DNA of 27,257 nucleotides, taken from positions 1 to 27,257 of the forward strand of contig CAZJLS010000018.1 in the NCBI GenBank assembly GCA_964547125.1, read 5' to 3'. This DNA comes from Methanobrevibacter_A sp964547125 (lineage in GTDB: Archaea; Methanobacteriota; Methanobacteria; Methanobacteriales; Methanobacteriaceae). The translations under genes and the position numbers were made by a program. Under the pieces are notes generated by a model. It saw nothing but the letters and a program-made list of their open reading frames with translations, did no database searches and had not been told where the DNA came from. Below, in pieces: positions 8,247 to 16,257 of the stretch (the first letter of the stretch is position 1; every line of letters starts with the position of its first letter).

Positions 8247-8408
8247 TTAGTTATATTTTTATTAGTATATAATTTTTAGTTAATATTAGAATATTGGTCT
8301 TTTTTTATAAAAAAAGGATAAATAATGTTTTTTTATATGATTATAAAAATTTTATATTATTTATTTTTGTAATTACGAGATTTTTTTAGTATAAAAAAAG
8401 AATTGGGT

Positions 8409-8435
8409 GAATTTTATAATTATATTATAAAATTC
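8409..8435 (-). terminator. Hairpin terminator after the P-type ATPase
   Basis: A perfect 12-base inverted repeat (GAATTTTATAAT at 8409-8420, ATTATAAAATTC at 8424-8435) with a three-base loop lies just after the ATPase stop. On the - strand a run of seven T follows about nine bases later (complement of 8393-8399). The stem is A-T rich, so it may be moderate in strength. Confidence 0.55.
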
Positions 8436-8440
8436 TGTTT

Positions 8441-10315
8441 TTAGTGTGTTTTGAATTTTAGTAGTAGTGATGAGTATACTATTACGAATACTGATCCTAC
8501 ATTGTGTACTAGTGCTCCTGCTATTGGTCCCATTATTCCAAGTATTGCTAGTATCATTGCTATAATGTTTAGTCCTAATGAGAAGCTTATTCCTATGTTT
8601 ATTGTTTTTAATGTTTTTTGGGATAGTTGTAGTAAGTGTGGTATGTATTTTATTTCGTCGTTTATTAGTGTTACATCTGATGCTTCTATGGATATGTCGC
8701 TTCCTATATTTCCCATACTTATCCCTATATCTGCTTTTTTTAGTGATGGTGCGTCATTTATTCCATCTCCTACCATTGCTATTAGTTCATTTTTTTGTTG
8801 GCAGTCTGTTATGTATTGTATTTTGTCTTCTGGTAGGCAGTCTGATTTTTTGTGTTTGATTTTGAGTTGTGTTACTATGTGTTCTGTTGCTTGTTTGTTG
8901 TCTCCCGTTAGTAGTACTGGTTTTATTCCTTCTTTTTGTAGTGATTTGATTAGTGTTTTTGAGTCTTTTCTTAATGTGTCTGATAGTATTGTCGCACCTA
9001 TTAGTTGATTGTCTATTGTTGTGTATATTATTGTTGCTCCTTTGTTTTCATATTCTGATGTTTGTTTTTTAAGTTCTTTTGGTATTGTTATATTGTAGTT
9101 TTTTAGGAGTTTTTGGTTTCCTGCAAGTATTGTTTTTCTTTGTTGGTTTATTGTTGTTTGTGCTGTTATTCCTTTTCCTATTTTCATTTGAAAATTTGTT
9201 ATGTTGTGATTGTTGGTGTTTTTGTATTTTTTTAGTATTGCTTTTGCTATTGGGTGTTCTGAGTTGCTTTCAATTGATGTTAGTATTTGTATTAGTTTTG
9301 TTTCGTTGTAGTTATATGGTATTGTTTTTAGTACTTCTAGGTTTCCTGTTGTTAATGTTCCTGTTTTGTCGAATACTATTTTTTTGGTTTTTGCGAGTTT
9401 TTCTATGGATATTCCATCTTTTATTAGTATTCCATATTTTGTTAGGTTTCCTATTGTTGCCATTATTGCTGTTGGTGTTGCAAGTACTAGTGCACATGGG
9501 CAGAATACTACAAGTATTGTTACTGAGCGTATTATTTCTTTTGTAAATATGAATGATATTATTGCTGATGTGAATGCTATTACTACTATCCATGTTGCCC
9601 ATTTGTCCGCTTGTCTTACTATTTTTACATTTTCTGGGCTTGCTGATTCTACTAGTTTGATTAGTTTTTGTACTGAGCTGTTTTGTCCGTTGTGTGTTGC
9701 TTTCATGTAAAATGTGCCGTATAAGTTTATTGTTCCACTGTATATTTCATCATTTGTTATTTTATCTACTGGTAATGATTCTCCTGTTAGTACAGATTGG
9801 TCTATTGATGTTTCTCCTTCTATTATTATTCCGTCTACGGGTATTGTTTCTCCAGGTAATACTTTTAGTATATTGTTTTCTTTTATTTGTTCTGCATCTA
9901 CGATTTCTTCTTTTTCGTTTTCTTTTTTGTAGTTTCTTATTTTTGTTCCTTTTGTTGGTTTGAGTTCTATGATTTTTTTTATTCCGTTTTCTGTTTTTCC
10001 TACTGTGTAGTCTTCTAGGAATCCTCCGATTGCCATTATTGTTGATATTTCTCCTGCAGCAAATAGTTCTCCTATTATTATTGAGGATATAATTGCTATT
10101 GTTACTAGTACATCTGCTTTTATGTCGAATTCTGTTATTAGTCCTATTGCTGCATCTTTAAATATTGGTATTCCACATAGTAAGATTGCTATCCATGATA
10201 GGTCTATTGGACCTATTTTTATTCCTACGAAGCTTAGTATTAATCCAATTATTGAGATTATTATTGAAATTATTGTTCGTTTTTCTTCATTTTTTATTAG
10301 TTTTTTTATTTGCAT
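8441..10315 (-). CDS. P1B-type heavy-metal-translocating ATPase
   Basis: A membrane pump that exports a soft metal cation at the cost of ATP. The 624 residues show the actuator motif TGES (178-181), the membrane CPC (272-274), phosphorylation site DKTGT (316-320), SEHP, and GDGINDAP. Paired hydrophobic helices precede the actuator and two end the protein. There is no N-terminal HMA domain. The last two helices carry GLNIIA and LVHNVGSVFVIVYSS, not the YN and MSxSS motifs of classical Cu+ ATPases, so metal identity is open. csoR lies upstream on the same strand; the 114-base gap between them contains two operator-like repeats. The ribosome site is AGGTGTGAT before the ATG. Copper is most likely, judged from the regulator. 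Confidence 0.92.
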   Translation of the reverse strand: MQIKKLIKNEEKRTIISIIISIIGLILSFVGIKIGPIDLSWIAILLCGIPIFKDAAIGLITEFDIKADVLVTIAIISSIIIGELFAAGEISTIMAIGGFLEDYTVGKTENGIKKIIELKPTKGTKIRNYKKENEKEEIVDAEQIKENNILKVLPGETIPVDGIIIEGETSIDQSVLTGESLPVDKITNDEIYSGTINLYGTFYMKATHNGQNSSVQKLIKLVESASPENVKIVRQADKWATWIVVIAFTSAIISFIFTKEIIRSVTILVVFCPCALVLATPTAIMATIGNLTKYGILIKDGISIEKLAKTKKIVFDKTGTLTTGNLEVLKTIPYNYNETKLIQILTSIESNSEHPIAKAILKKYKNTNNHNITNFQMKIGKGITAQTTINQQRKTILAGNQKLLKNYNITIPKELKKQTSEYENKGATIIYTTIDNQLIGATILSDTLRKDSKTLIKSLQKEGIKPVLLTGDNKQATEHIVTQLKIKHKKSDCLPEDKIQYITDCQQKNELIAMVGDGINDAPSLKKADIGISMGNIGSDISIEASDVTLINDEIKYIPHLLQLSQKTLKTINIGISFSLGLNIIAMILAILGIMGPIAGALVHNVGSVFVIVYSSLLLKFKTH

Positions 10316-10336
10316 TTTTTTATCACACCTATGTGT

Positions 10337-10352
10337 ATACCCGTATAGGTAT
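10337..10352 (-). promoter_or_regulatory. CsoR-type operator 1 (ATPase promoter, proximal)
   Basis: ATACCCGTATAGGTAT is an inverted repeat with perfect five-base arms ATACC and GGTAT. It lies 21 bases upstream of the ATPase start. The same sequence with one or two changes recurs at 10384-10399 and 10728-10743. CsoR operators in other organisms have the same general form of C-rich and G-rich half-sites in a TA-rich frame. Confidence 0.75.
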
Positions 10353-10383
10353 ATTATTTTTTTAAAAAAAATAAAAAATACAT

Positions 10384-10399
10384 ATACCCGTATAAGTAT
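10384..10399 (-). promoter_or_regulatory. CsoR-type operator 2 (ATPase promoter, distal)
   Basis: ATACCCGTATAAGTAT matches operator 1 at 15 of 16 positions, with one right-arm G changed to A. The two sites are 47 bases apart centre to centre, and the AT-rich stretch between them should hold the ATPase TATA element. Two repressors could therefore flank the promoter. Confidence 0.65.
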
Positions 10400-10429
10400 A
10401 ATGTTTTTGATAAAAAAAATATGAAAAAA

Positions 10430-10723
10430 TTAAATTCTAGAATAATATTCTAAAATAGATGAAACATCAGATAAAGCTTCTTCAGTATCACCTTCTTCAA
10501 TAGCATCACGTAAACAATGATTCATATGTCCTTCAACTATAATATGTCCAACTTTATGAAGAGCTGATTTTGATGCATTTATTTGCATTAAAATATTCTC
10601 ACATGGAATATCCTCATCAATCATCTTATCAATAGCATTTAATTGACCTATAATTTTTTTTAATCTTCTGTGAAGATTTTCTGAATCCATACATTCTTTC
10701 ATCAAAAACACCATATCCCCCAT
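10430..10723 (-). CDS. csoR: CsoR/RcnR-family metal-sensing repressor
   Basis: A small all-helical DNA-binding repressor released by metal. Residues 16-40 carry the family signature LHRRLKKIIGQLNAIDKMI. The metal ligands match Cu(I)-sensing CsoR: Cys41, His66 and Cys70 (C-H-C, with the HxxxC spacing in HMNHC). RcnR-type Ni/Co sensors have His at the last position, and the fourth 'W' site near residue 9 is not His. The start is uncertain. ATG 10723 sits five bases from the operator with no room for a ribosome site; TTG/ATG near 10702-10705 follow a GGGGGAT stretch and may be used. It is probably autoregulated and also controls the downstream ATPase. Confidence 0.92.
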   Translation of the reverse strand: MGDMVFLMKECMDSENLHRRLKKIIGQLNAIDKMIDEDIPCENILMQINASKSALHKVGHIIVEGHMNHCLRDAIEEGDTEEALSDVSSILEYYSRI

Positions 10724-10727
10724 ACAT

Positions 10728-10743
10728 ATACCCTTATAGGTAT
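10728..10743 (-). promoter_or_regulatory. CsoR-type operator 3 (csoR autoregulation)
   Basis: ATACCCTTATAGGTAT differs from operator 1 at a single base and keeps both perfect ATACC/GGTAT arms. A TATA-like ATATAAAA (read TTTTATAT on the - strand) at 10761-10768 puts the expected transcript start at about 10735-10742, inside this operator, which fits direct repression of csoR. Confidence 0.7.
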
Positions 10744-10760
10744 ATTATTTAACTAACCCT

Positions 10761-10768
10761 ATATAAAA
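10761..10768 (-). promoter_or_regulatory. Candidate TATA box of csoR
   Basis: On the - strand the sequence reads TTTTATATAG and lies about 25 bases upstream of the centre of operator 3. Spacing fits an archaeal TATA box, but no transcript start is known. Confidence 0.4.
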
Positions 10769-10890
10769 CTAACCACCCAAACCTCAAAAAAATATGCTGA
10801 AATTTAAAGTAAATTGAAAAAAATCATTTGAACTTAAGTAATATATTACAAAAAACAAACATATAAAACTAACTCAAAAAAAAAGAAAAA

Positions 10891-10916
10891 AGAATTGCAA
10901 AAAAAACTGCAATTCT
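10891..10916 (-). terminator. Hairpin plus U-run terminator after top6A
   Basis: Perfect nine-base arms AGAATTGCA (10891-10899) and TGCAATTCT (10908-10916) enclose an eight-base loop. On the - strand the hairpin is followed by a T-dominated tract (complement of 10878-10890). It lies 26 bases past the top6A stop and separates top6A from csoR. Confidence 0.75.
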
Positions 10917-10941
10917 AAAAAAACAAAAAATATAGGTAAAT

Positions 10942-12033
<1,092 letters not shown>

Positions 12034-12038
12034 TTAAC

Positions 12039-13769
12039 TTATTCCTCCTTTATGTCAAATGTGGATTGGCTGTCTTTTGAAGCTTCTTCGTTTATTTCAT
12101 CCATGGTTTTGTTTAAGTTTGAGCTTTTTTCGTCAACTTTGTAACCGAATTCATCTAGTTCTTCTAGTAAGCTGTCGATTTCTTCCTCTTCTTCCTCTTC
12201 TTCGATTGTTTCTCCAAGTAAATCTGCTATGGATCTTCGTGTTACTTTGGATAGTACTTCTTGGTAGTTTGGTACTTCTACTTCTCCAAGTTTTGCTGCT
12301 TCTTCTAGGATTACTGGTACGAAGTCTTCGAAGATTTTTGAACGCATTTTCTTTTCTTTAGCTGCTCTTTTTTGTCTTAAGTGTTTTTGGAGTTTTCTTG
12401 CTAGTTTCATTGATGCTTGTCTTATTTCGTGTACTATTTCTGGTTCTGGTGATACACTTTGTTTTCCTGTTGAGAGGTATGGGATTTGTGTTGAGATTAT
12501 GTTTACGAATAATGTTATTGGTGCATTGTCTAAATCTCTTATTCCATATCGTTTCCAGTCTATACTTTTTAGTGCTTCTGTTATTGCACATGATCCTTGG
12601 TCGAATGTTAGTGGGACTCTGTTTGCGAATCTTAGGATTTCTGCTTTTCTTTGGTCTTTTACTTGTCTTCCACAGTCTCCTCCGTATGCTATTCCTGCTT
12701 CTACTATGAAGGATATTCCTCCTTGGTATGTTAGTGGTTTTCTTGTTATTGATGCTAGGAATTCTGGTTTGAGTATTTGTTTCATACCTTTTTCTATTTG
12801 GTCTGATCCTATTGGTATGAGTCCGTCGGTTGGTGGGGCCATGAATTTCATTTCGTCAAAAGCTTTTACTATTGCTTCTGCTTCTTCCCATTTCATGTCT
12901 TTTGGTCTTTTGTTTAAGTCCACTCCACTTAGTTCTTGGACTTCTCCTAGTCTTTTTGATGACATACGTGATAGGGATGTTGATAGTAGGCTTTTGAATC
13001 TTCTTTTGTCTGTGTTTTGTGATAGTGTGTATAGTTCGTTTGCTGTGATTCCTTTTGGGTGAGGTAGTACTTCTTTTGGCATTGGAGGTATTACATCGGA
13101 TGCTCTTTTGAATATGTATTTGTGTCCTGATGGGTCTCTGAATGTGATTTTTGCGTGTGGGTTTCCAATCATTGTTCTTCTTATGTATTCGAATGCTCCT
13201 TGTTCTGCCATTGAGTAAGATACTTCTTTAAATTGTAGTTCTATGGATACTCCTGTGTGTTCTACTTCACATTTTTCTTTATGGACTAAGTCTCCACGGT
13301 TGTTTTTAACGTCCATACGGAATTCCATTTTAACTCCTTTTAATACTCCATCATCCATGTATCCAGACACTACTTTTGCAGATTCCCCTGTAGTCATTTG
13401 TGATAAAAGTACACATCCACTACATCCTAGTCCTTGTTGTCCTCTGGATTGTATGTTTCTGAATTTTGATCCTGCGAACATTTTACAGTATACTTCCATT
13501 ACATAGTCTTCAGGTATTCCTGGACCATTATCTGAGTGTTTTAGTAGGTAATGTTCTTTTCCTAATTGTTTTAAATCTATGTTTATTTCAGGTAGTATTC
13601 CTGCTTGTTCTGATGCATCGAAACTGTTTGTTATTAGTTCGTGAAAGACTATTGTAAGTGATCTTATTTTACCTGTGAATCCTAACATTTGTTTGTTTTT
13701 TTCGAAGAATTCGGAAGGTGTTAAGTTTACAAAGTCTTCTTCAAACATATCTGTTGCTTCTATTGCCAT
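12039..13769 (-). CDS. top6B: DNA topoisomerase VI subunit B
   Basis: GHKL ATPase subunit that clamps DNA and drives the Top6A break. Bergerat-fold motifs are clear in the N-terminal third: ELITNSFDA with the Mg-binding Asn, DNGPGIP and GQQGLGCSG. An H2TH-like region and the transducer domain follow, with the switch lysine probably in LSTGKQSV near 440. The body matches the family. The C-terminus (about 520-576) is a low-complexity acidic tail containing seven consecutive glutamates, probably disordered. The ATG has a strong site GGAGGT (13781-13786 on the opposite strand) 11 bases upstream. It is the first gene of a top6B-top6A pair placed after the KH/RIO1/aIF1A genes. Confidence 0.96.
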   Translation of the reverse strand: MAIEATDMFEEDFVNLTPSEFFEKNKQMLGFTGKIRSLTIVFHELITNSFDASEQAGILPEINIDLKQLGKEHYLLKHSDNGPGIPEDYVMEVYCKMFAGSKFRNIQSRGQQGLGCSGCVLLSQMTTGESAKVVSGYMDDGVLKGVKMEFRMDVKNNRGDLVHKEKCEVEHTGVSIELQFKEVSYSMAEQGAFEYIRRTMIGNPHAKITFRDPSGHKYIFKRASDVIPPMPKEVLPHPKGITANELYTLSQNTDKRRFKSLLSTSLSRMSSKRLGEVQELSGVDLNKRPKDMKWEEAEAIVKAFDEMKFMAPPTDGLIPIGSDQIEKGMKQILKPEFLASITRKPLTYQGGISFIVEAGIAYGGDCGRQVKDQRKAEILRFANRVPLTFDQGSCAITEALKSIDWKRYGIRDLDNAPITLFVNIISTQIPYLSTGKQSVSPEPEIVHEIRQASMKLARKLQKHLRQKRAAKEKKMRSKIFEDFVPVILEEAAKLGEVEVPNYQEVLSKVTRRSIADLLGETIEEEEEEEEIDSLLEELDEFGYKVDEKSSNLNKTMDEINEEASKDSQSTFDIKEE

Positions 13770-14160
13770 AAAGTTATTTAACCTCCAGAAAATTTTTAAA
13801 TATTTTAGTTTTTTTAAAAAAAGATTAGAAAAAATATTAATTTATAATTAAAATATATTTTTAGTAAAAATCATATTAATTACATTAACATATATACATA
13901 TATTAAATAAAGTATATAAAGTTTTCATTATACCAATATTAATCTAAACAAAAACACCTATAAAAATATAAATAAAACATGCCACATAAGATTTAATTTA
14001 TATACTAAAAATAATCAATATAAAACAAACCTAAATAAGTACATGTACAAAAAAATATTCTACAAAAATTTACAAAAAAATTTCAAGAATACTGTAAAAT
14101 ATAAATTAATAAAAAATAGTATATGCCATTAACCCTAGCATTTGAAAAGTAAAAAAATAA
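13770..14160. other. Gene-free AT-rich region upstream of top6B
   Basis: About 390 bases without a credible gene on either strand. It carries the top6B ribosome site at 13781-13786 and AT-rich stretches such as the one near 13790-13810 that could be its promoter. I see no GC-rich island that would suggest a structured RNA, and no repeat family. Confidence 0.6.
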
Positions 14161-14191
14161 TTAGACTAAAAAAATAATTATTTTAGTCTAA
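14161..14191 (-). terminator. Hairpin overlapping the stop codon of the KH-domain gene
   Basis: Perfect 11-base arms TTAGACTAAAA (14161-14171) and TTTTAGTCTAA (14181-14191) with a nine-base loop. The right arm includes the TAA stop and the last two codons of the KH gene. A T-run is within the loop and left arm on the - strand but not directly after the stem, so this is either a terminator or a 3'-end stabiliser. Confidence 0.5.
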
Positions 14192-14788
14192 ATCATCTCT
14201 TAACTGAATTTTATCATCTTCGTCTTCAATACCAACGATAGATTTAAATTCTTTCACTTTTCTATCTTTCTTTTTGTTTTCCAAGAAACTATATACGGAT
14301 TTATGACGAGAACCGTTAAGTATCATAATCACAGCTTCTTTTGCAACTTCTAAGTTTTCAATCTTTCCAATTATAGAAACTGTTTTTCCATATATTGCCA
14401 TATCAACATCAGCCATATCCACAATTATTTCACGTGTCCGCCCATCTTTTCCTATAATTCTTCCTTTATAACGGGATAAAGCCTTTTTTGATTTTCCAAC
14501 AAATAAAGATAATTTAATTACTTCCAAATAATAATCATCATCAGTTAATTTCAATGCAGTATTTGGATTAAATCCTCTACCAATTGCTTTAACTATGTGA
14601 CTTGTTTTCCATACACCTAATGGATCATCCATATTTTCATTTGGAGAAATTGTTACAGATCCACTTTCACTATCAATATCCAGGTGAGTGTTCGTTATTT
14701 TTTCTATATGACTTCTTGTTTCACCATTTGATCCAATAAGAACAGCAACTCTGTCTACTGGGATTTTTAGATAATCAGTTTCTGGCAT
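14183..14788 (-). CDS. KH-domain RNA-binding protein (archaeal Pno1/Dim2-like)
   Basis: A 201-residue protein with two KH domains, the archaeal counterpart of Pno1/Dim2, which helps mature the 3' end of small-subunit rRNA. KH1 has IPVDRVAVLIGSNGETRSHIE (7-27; GSNG in place of GxxG) and KH2 has YKGRIIGKDGRTREII with a canonical GKDG loop near 111-114. The C-terminus is highly charged. The ribosome site AGGAG precedes the ATG. It follows aIF1A and RIO1 on the same strand, an association common in archaea that supports a role in 30S biogenesis or initiation. Confidence 0.87.
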   Translation of the reverse strand: MPETDYLKIPVDRVAVLIGSNGETRSHIEKITNTHLDIDSESGSVTISPNENMDDPLGVWKTSHIVKAIGRGFNPNTALKLTDDDYYLEVIKLSLFVGKSKKALSRYKGRIIGKDGRTREIIVDMADVDMAIYGKTVSIIGKIENLEVAKEAVIMILNGSRHKSVYSFLENKKKDRKVKEFKSIVGIEDEDDKIQLRDDLD

Positions 14789-14840
14789 ATTTAAAAACTC
14801 CTATAATATTTTTTATAAAAAAATATATAATATACTTTTT

Positions 14841-14882
14841 AACTTTTAAACTTAAAAGTTTTTATTATTTCAATTGAAATAA
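14841..14882. other. Two adjacent AT-rich palindromes between RIO1 and the KH gene
   Basis: AACTTTTAA / TTAAAAGTT (14841-14849 and 14852-14860) form a nine-base inverted repeat with a two-base gap, and 14865-14882 is a perfect 18-base palindrome centred on CAATTG. They sit about 60-90 bases upstream of the KH start. They could be a promoter operator, an RNA processing site, or chance in AT-rich DNA. The remainder of 14789-15007 shows nothing else firm. Confidence 0.3.
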
Positions 14883-15007
14883 AAATTAAATAAAATAAAT
14901 AATATGAAAAATTAGGAGCATAATATAAAATATCTTGAAATAAGTAAGTTATATTAATTTTTATAGAGAAAAATTAATTCTCTTAATGAATGAATAAAAA
15001 TAGTGTT

Positions 15008-15775
15008 TTATAATTTTATATTTAGTTCTTTTTGTATTTGTTCAGGTGTGGTTTCCACTCCCATATTGTTGAATTCTCTATTTATGTTTTCAATATCACG
15101 TTCAAGTAGTTCTTTTGCTATTTGATGGTCTTTTACTACTGATTGTGATACATCGATTATTACTGGTTTTTCATTATGATTTAATATATTGAATGTTGAA
15201 AGGTCTCCGTGTATTAGGTTTGCTTGGTTTATGAATTTGTCTAGTTCGTTTAATAATTTTTGGAAGAATTCTTCTGGATCTTTTGGTTTTTGTTTTTGTG
15301 TTGTTGGTGCTGGTGTGCTCTTGTTTCCTATGAATTCCATTAGTAAAATATTATTTAGTGTGGTTATTGGTTTTGGTACATTTATGTTATTGTCGTGCAA
15401 TCTTTGTAGATTTCTGTATTCTTTGTTTACCCATGAAGTTATTAGTCTTCTTTTGTTTGTGGATTTTATGTGGAATCTTGGGTCGCCTTGTATGTAGTAT
15501 TGCATTTTTTTAAAATCTGATGTTGCTATACGGTATATTTTAACAGCGATTGGAGTGTCATCTTCTTTTAGTCCTTTTAGGACGTTAGCTTCTTTTCCTG
15601 TGCTGATTTCTCCATTTAAGATTGTGAGGTAGTTTTTGTTAGCTAGTTTGTATAGGTTTTGTAGTGTTGTATCGTCGAATATTTCGTTAGCTACTTTTCT
15701 ACCGTCATTATCTCTTTTTTTCCGATTCCTTATTTTTTCTAAGTCTTCATCGGCTTTGTTTATTTTTGGATCCAT
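15008..15775 (-). CDS. rio1: RIO1-type serine/threonine protein kinase
   Basis: An atypical kinase/ATPase linked to late small-ribosomal-subunit maturation. The 255 residues have the RIO1 P-loop STGKEANV (58-65), catalytic lysine in AVKIYR (Lys79), the hinge region LLMEFIG, catalytic loop HGDLSTFN with Asp191 and Asn196, and metal-binding IIDVSQ with Asp208. The DFxxMxxYIxGDPRF segment (87-101) is specific to RIO1 rather than RIO2, and no RIO2 winged helix is present. It lies 30 bases after aIF1A on the same strand. Confidence 0.94.
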   Translation of the reverse strand: MDPKINKADEDLEKIRNRKKRDNDGRKVANEIFDDTTLQNLYKLANKNYLTILNGEISTGKEANVLKGLKEDDTPIAVKIYRIATSDFKKMQYYIQGDPRFHIKSTNKRRLITSWVNKEYRNLQRLHDNNINVPKPITTLNNILLMEFIGNKSTPAPTTQKQKPKDPEEFFQKLLNELDKFINQANLIHGDLSTFNILNHNEKPVIIDVSQSVVKDHQIAKELLERDIENINREFNNMGVETTPEQIQKELNIKL

Positions 15776-15805
15776 TTTTTAAAGAATTTTTATATTTATT
15801 TTTTT

Positions 15806-16111
15806 TTACATTTTTAGGTAGCCTTTTCGCTCTAGCCAGTTGGATTCTGTTCTTGTGTATCTCCATATTACATCTGCTTTTTCGTTGGATTGGAATTCCC
15901 ATGGTTTGACTAGAACTACGTCTCCTTCACGTATCCATATTCTTTTTTTCATTTTTCCTGGTATACGTGTCATTCTTATGTTTCCGTCTGAGCATCGTAC
16001 TCTTATTTTTCCATGTCCCATGATTTGTTCTACGATGCCTGGTATTTCTCCTTTTCTTGGTGTTCTTACTCTTCTGTATTCTTGTTGTTGGTTATTATCA
16101 TTGTTTGCCAA
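15806..16111 (-). CDS. eif1A: Translation initiation factor aIF-1A
   Basis: A small OB-fold factor that binds the A site of the 30S subunit during start-codon selection. The 101 residues contain the conserved core VRTPRKGEIPGIVEQIMGHG, with KIRVRCSDGNIRMTRIPGKM, RIWIREGDVVLVKPWEFQ and KADVIWRYT after it. The start codon is TTG at 16111, supported by a strong GGAGGAT site about 10 bases upstream. It is the first gene of the aIF1A-RIO1-KH block and lies head to head with moeA. Confidence 0.95.
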   Translation of the reverse strand: MANNDNNQQQEYRRVRTPRKGEIPGIVEQIMGHGKIRVRCSDGNIRMTRIPGKMKKRIWIREGDVVLVKPWEFQSNEKADVIWRYTRTESNWLERKGYLKM

Positions 16112-16184
16112 TGTATCGTAATCCTCCTTATTTTTTATTTTTTAGAATTCTTCTTTTATGTAATTTTTTTATACTATACAACTA

Positions 16185-16194
16185 TTTATATAAA
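16185..16194. promoter_or_regulatory. Symmetrical TATA box between aIF1A and moeA
   Basis: TTTATATAAA is a perfect ten-base palindrome in the 146-base gap between two divergent genes. Spacing allows leaders of about 50 bases for aIF1A and 40 for moeA. Which gene it serves, or whether it serves both, cannot be told from sequence; other AT-rich candidates (for example near 16200-16216) are also present. Confidence 0.4.
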
Positions 16195-16257
16195 CTACTT
16201 TATAAAACTTATAAATAATTGTATTAGATAAAATTTTTATGGATGTTTTGATTTTTT

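Noticed and set aside
8299..8316. Perfect 18-base palindrome C-T7-AT-A7-G
   Set aside because: Composed of homopolymer runs, so chance is likely in this AT-rich gap; no second copy was seen to make it an operator.
9079..9546. Long + strand frame rich in Leu, Phe and Val inside the ATPase gene
   Set aside because: It lies opposite the ATPase, whose motifs are unambiguous, and results from the T-rich + strand; such frames recur in every T-rich block.
12182..12205. Repeat-like CTT/CTC tract at the end of top6B
   Set aside because: It encodes the poly-glutamate tail of Top6B and is a low-complexity coding run, not a DNA repeat element.
12059..13062. Several + strand frames opposite top6B
   Set aside because: They are antisense shadows of a conserved gene with GHKL motifs, and have no ribosome sites.
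13770..14160. Possible non-coding RNA or origin in the longest gene-free stretch
   Set aside because: No GC-rich island, no conserved stem set, no origin-type repeats and no neighbouring cdc6/orc1 gene.
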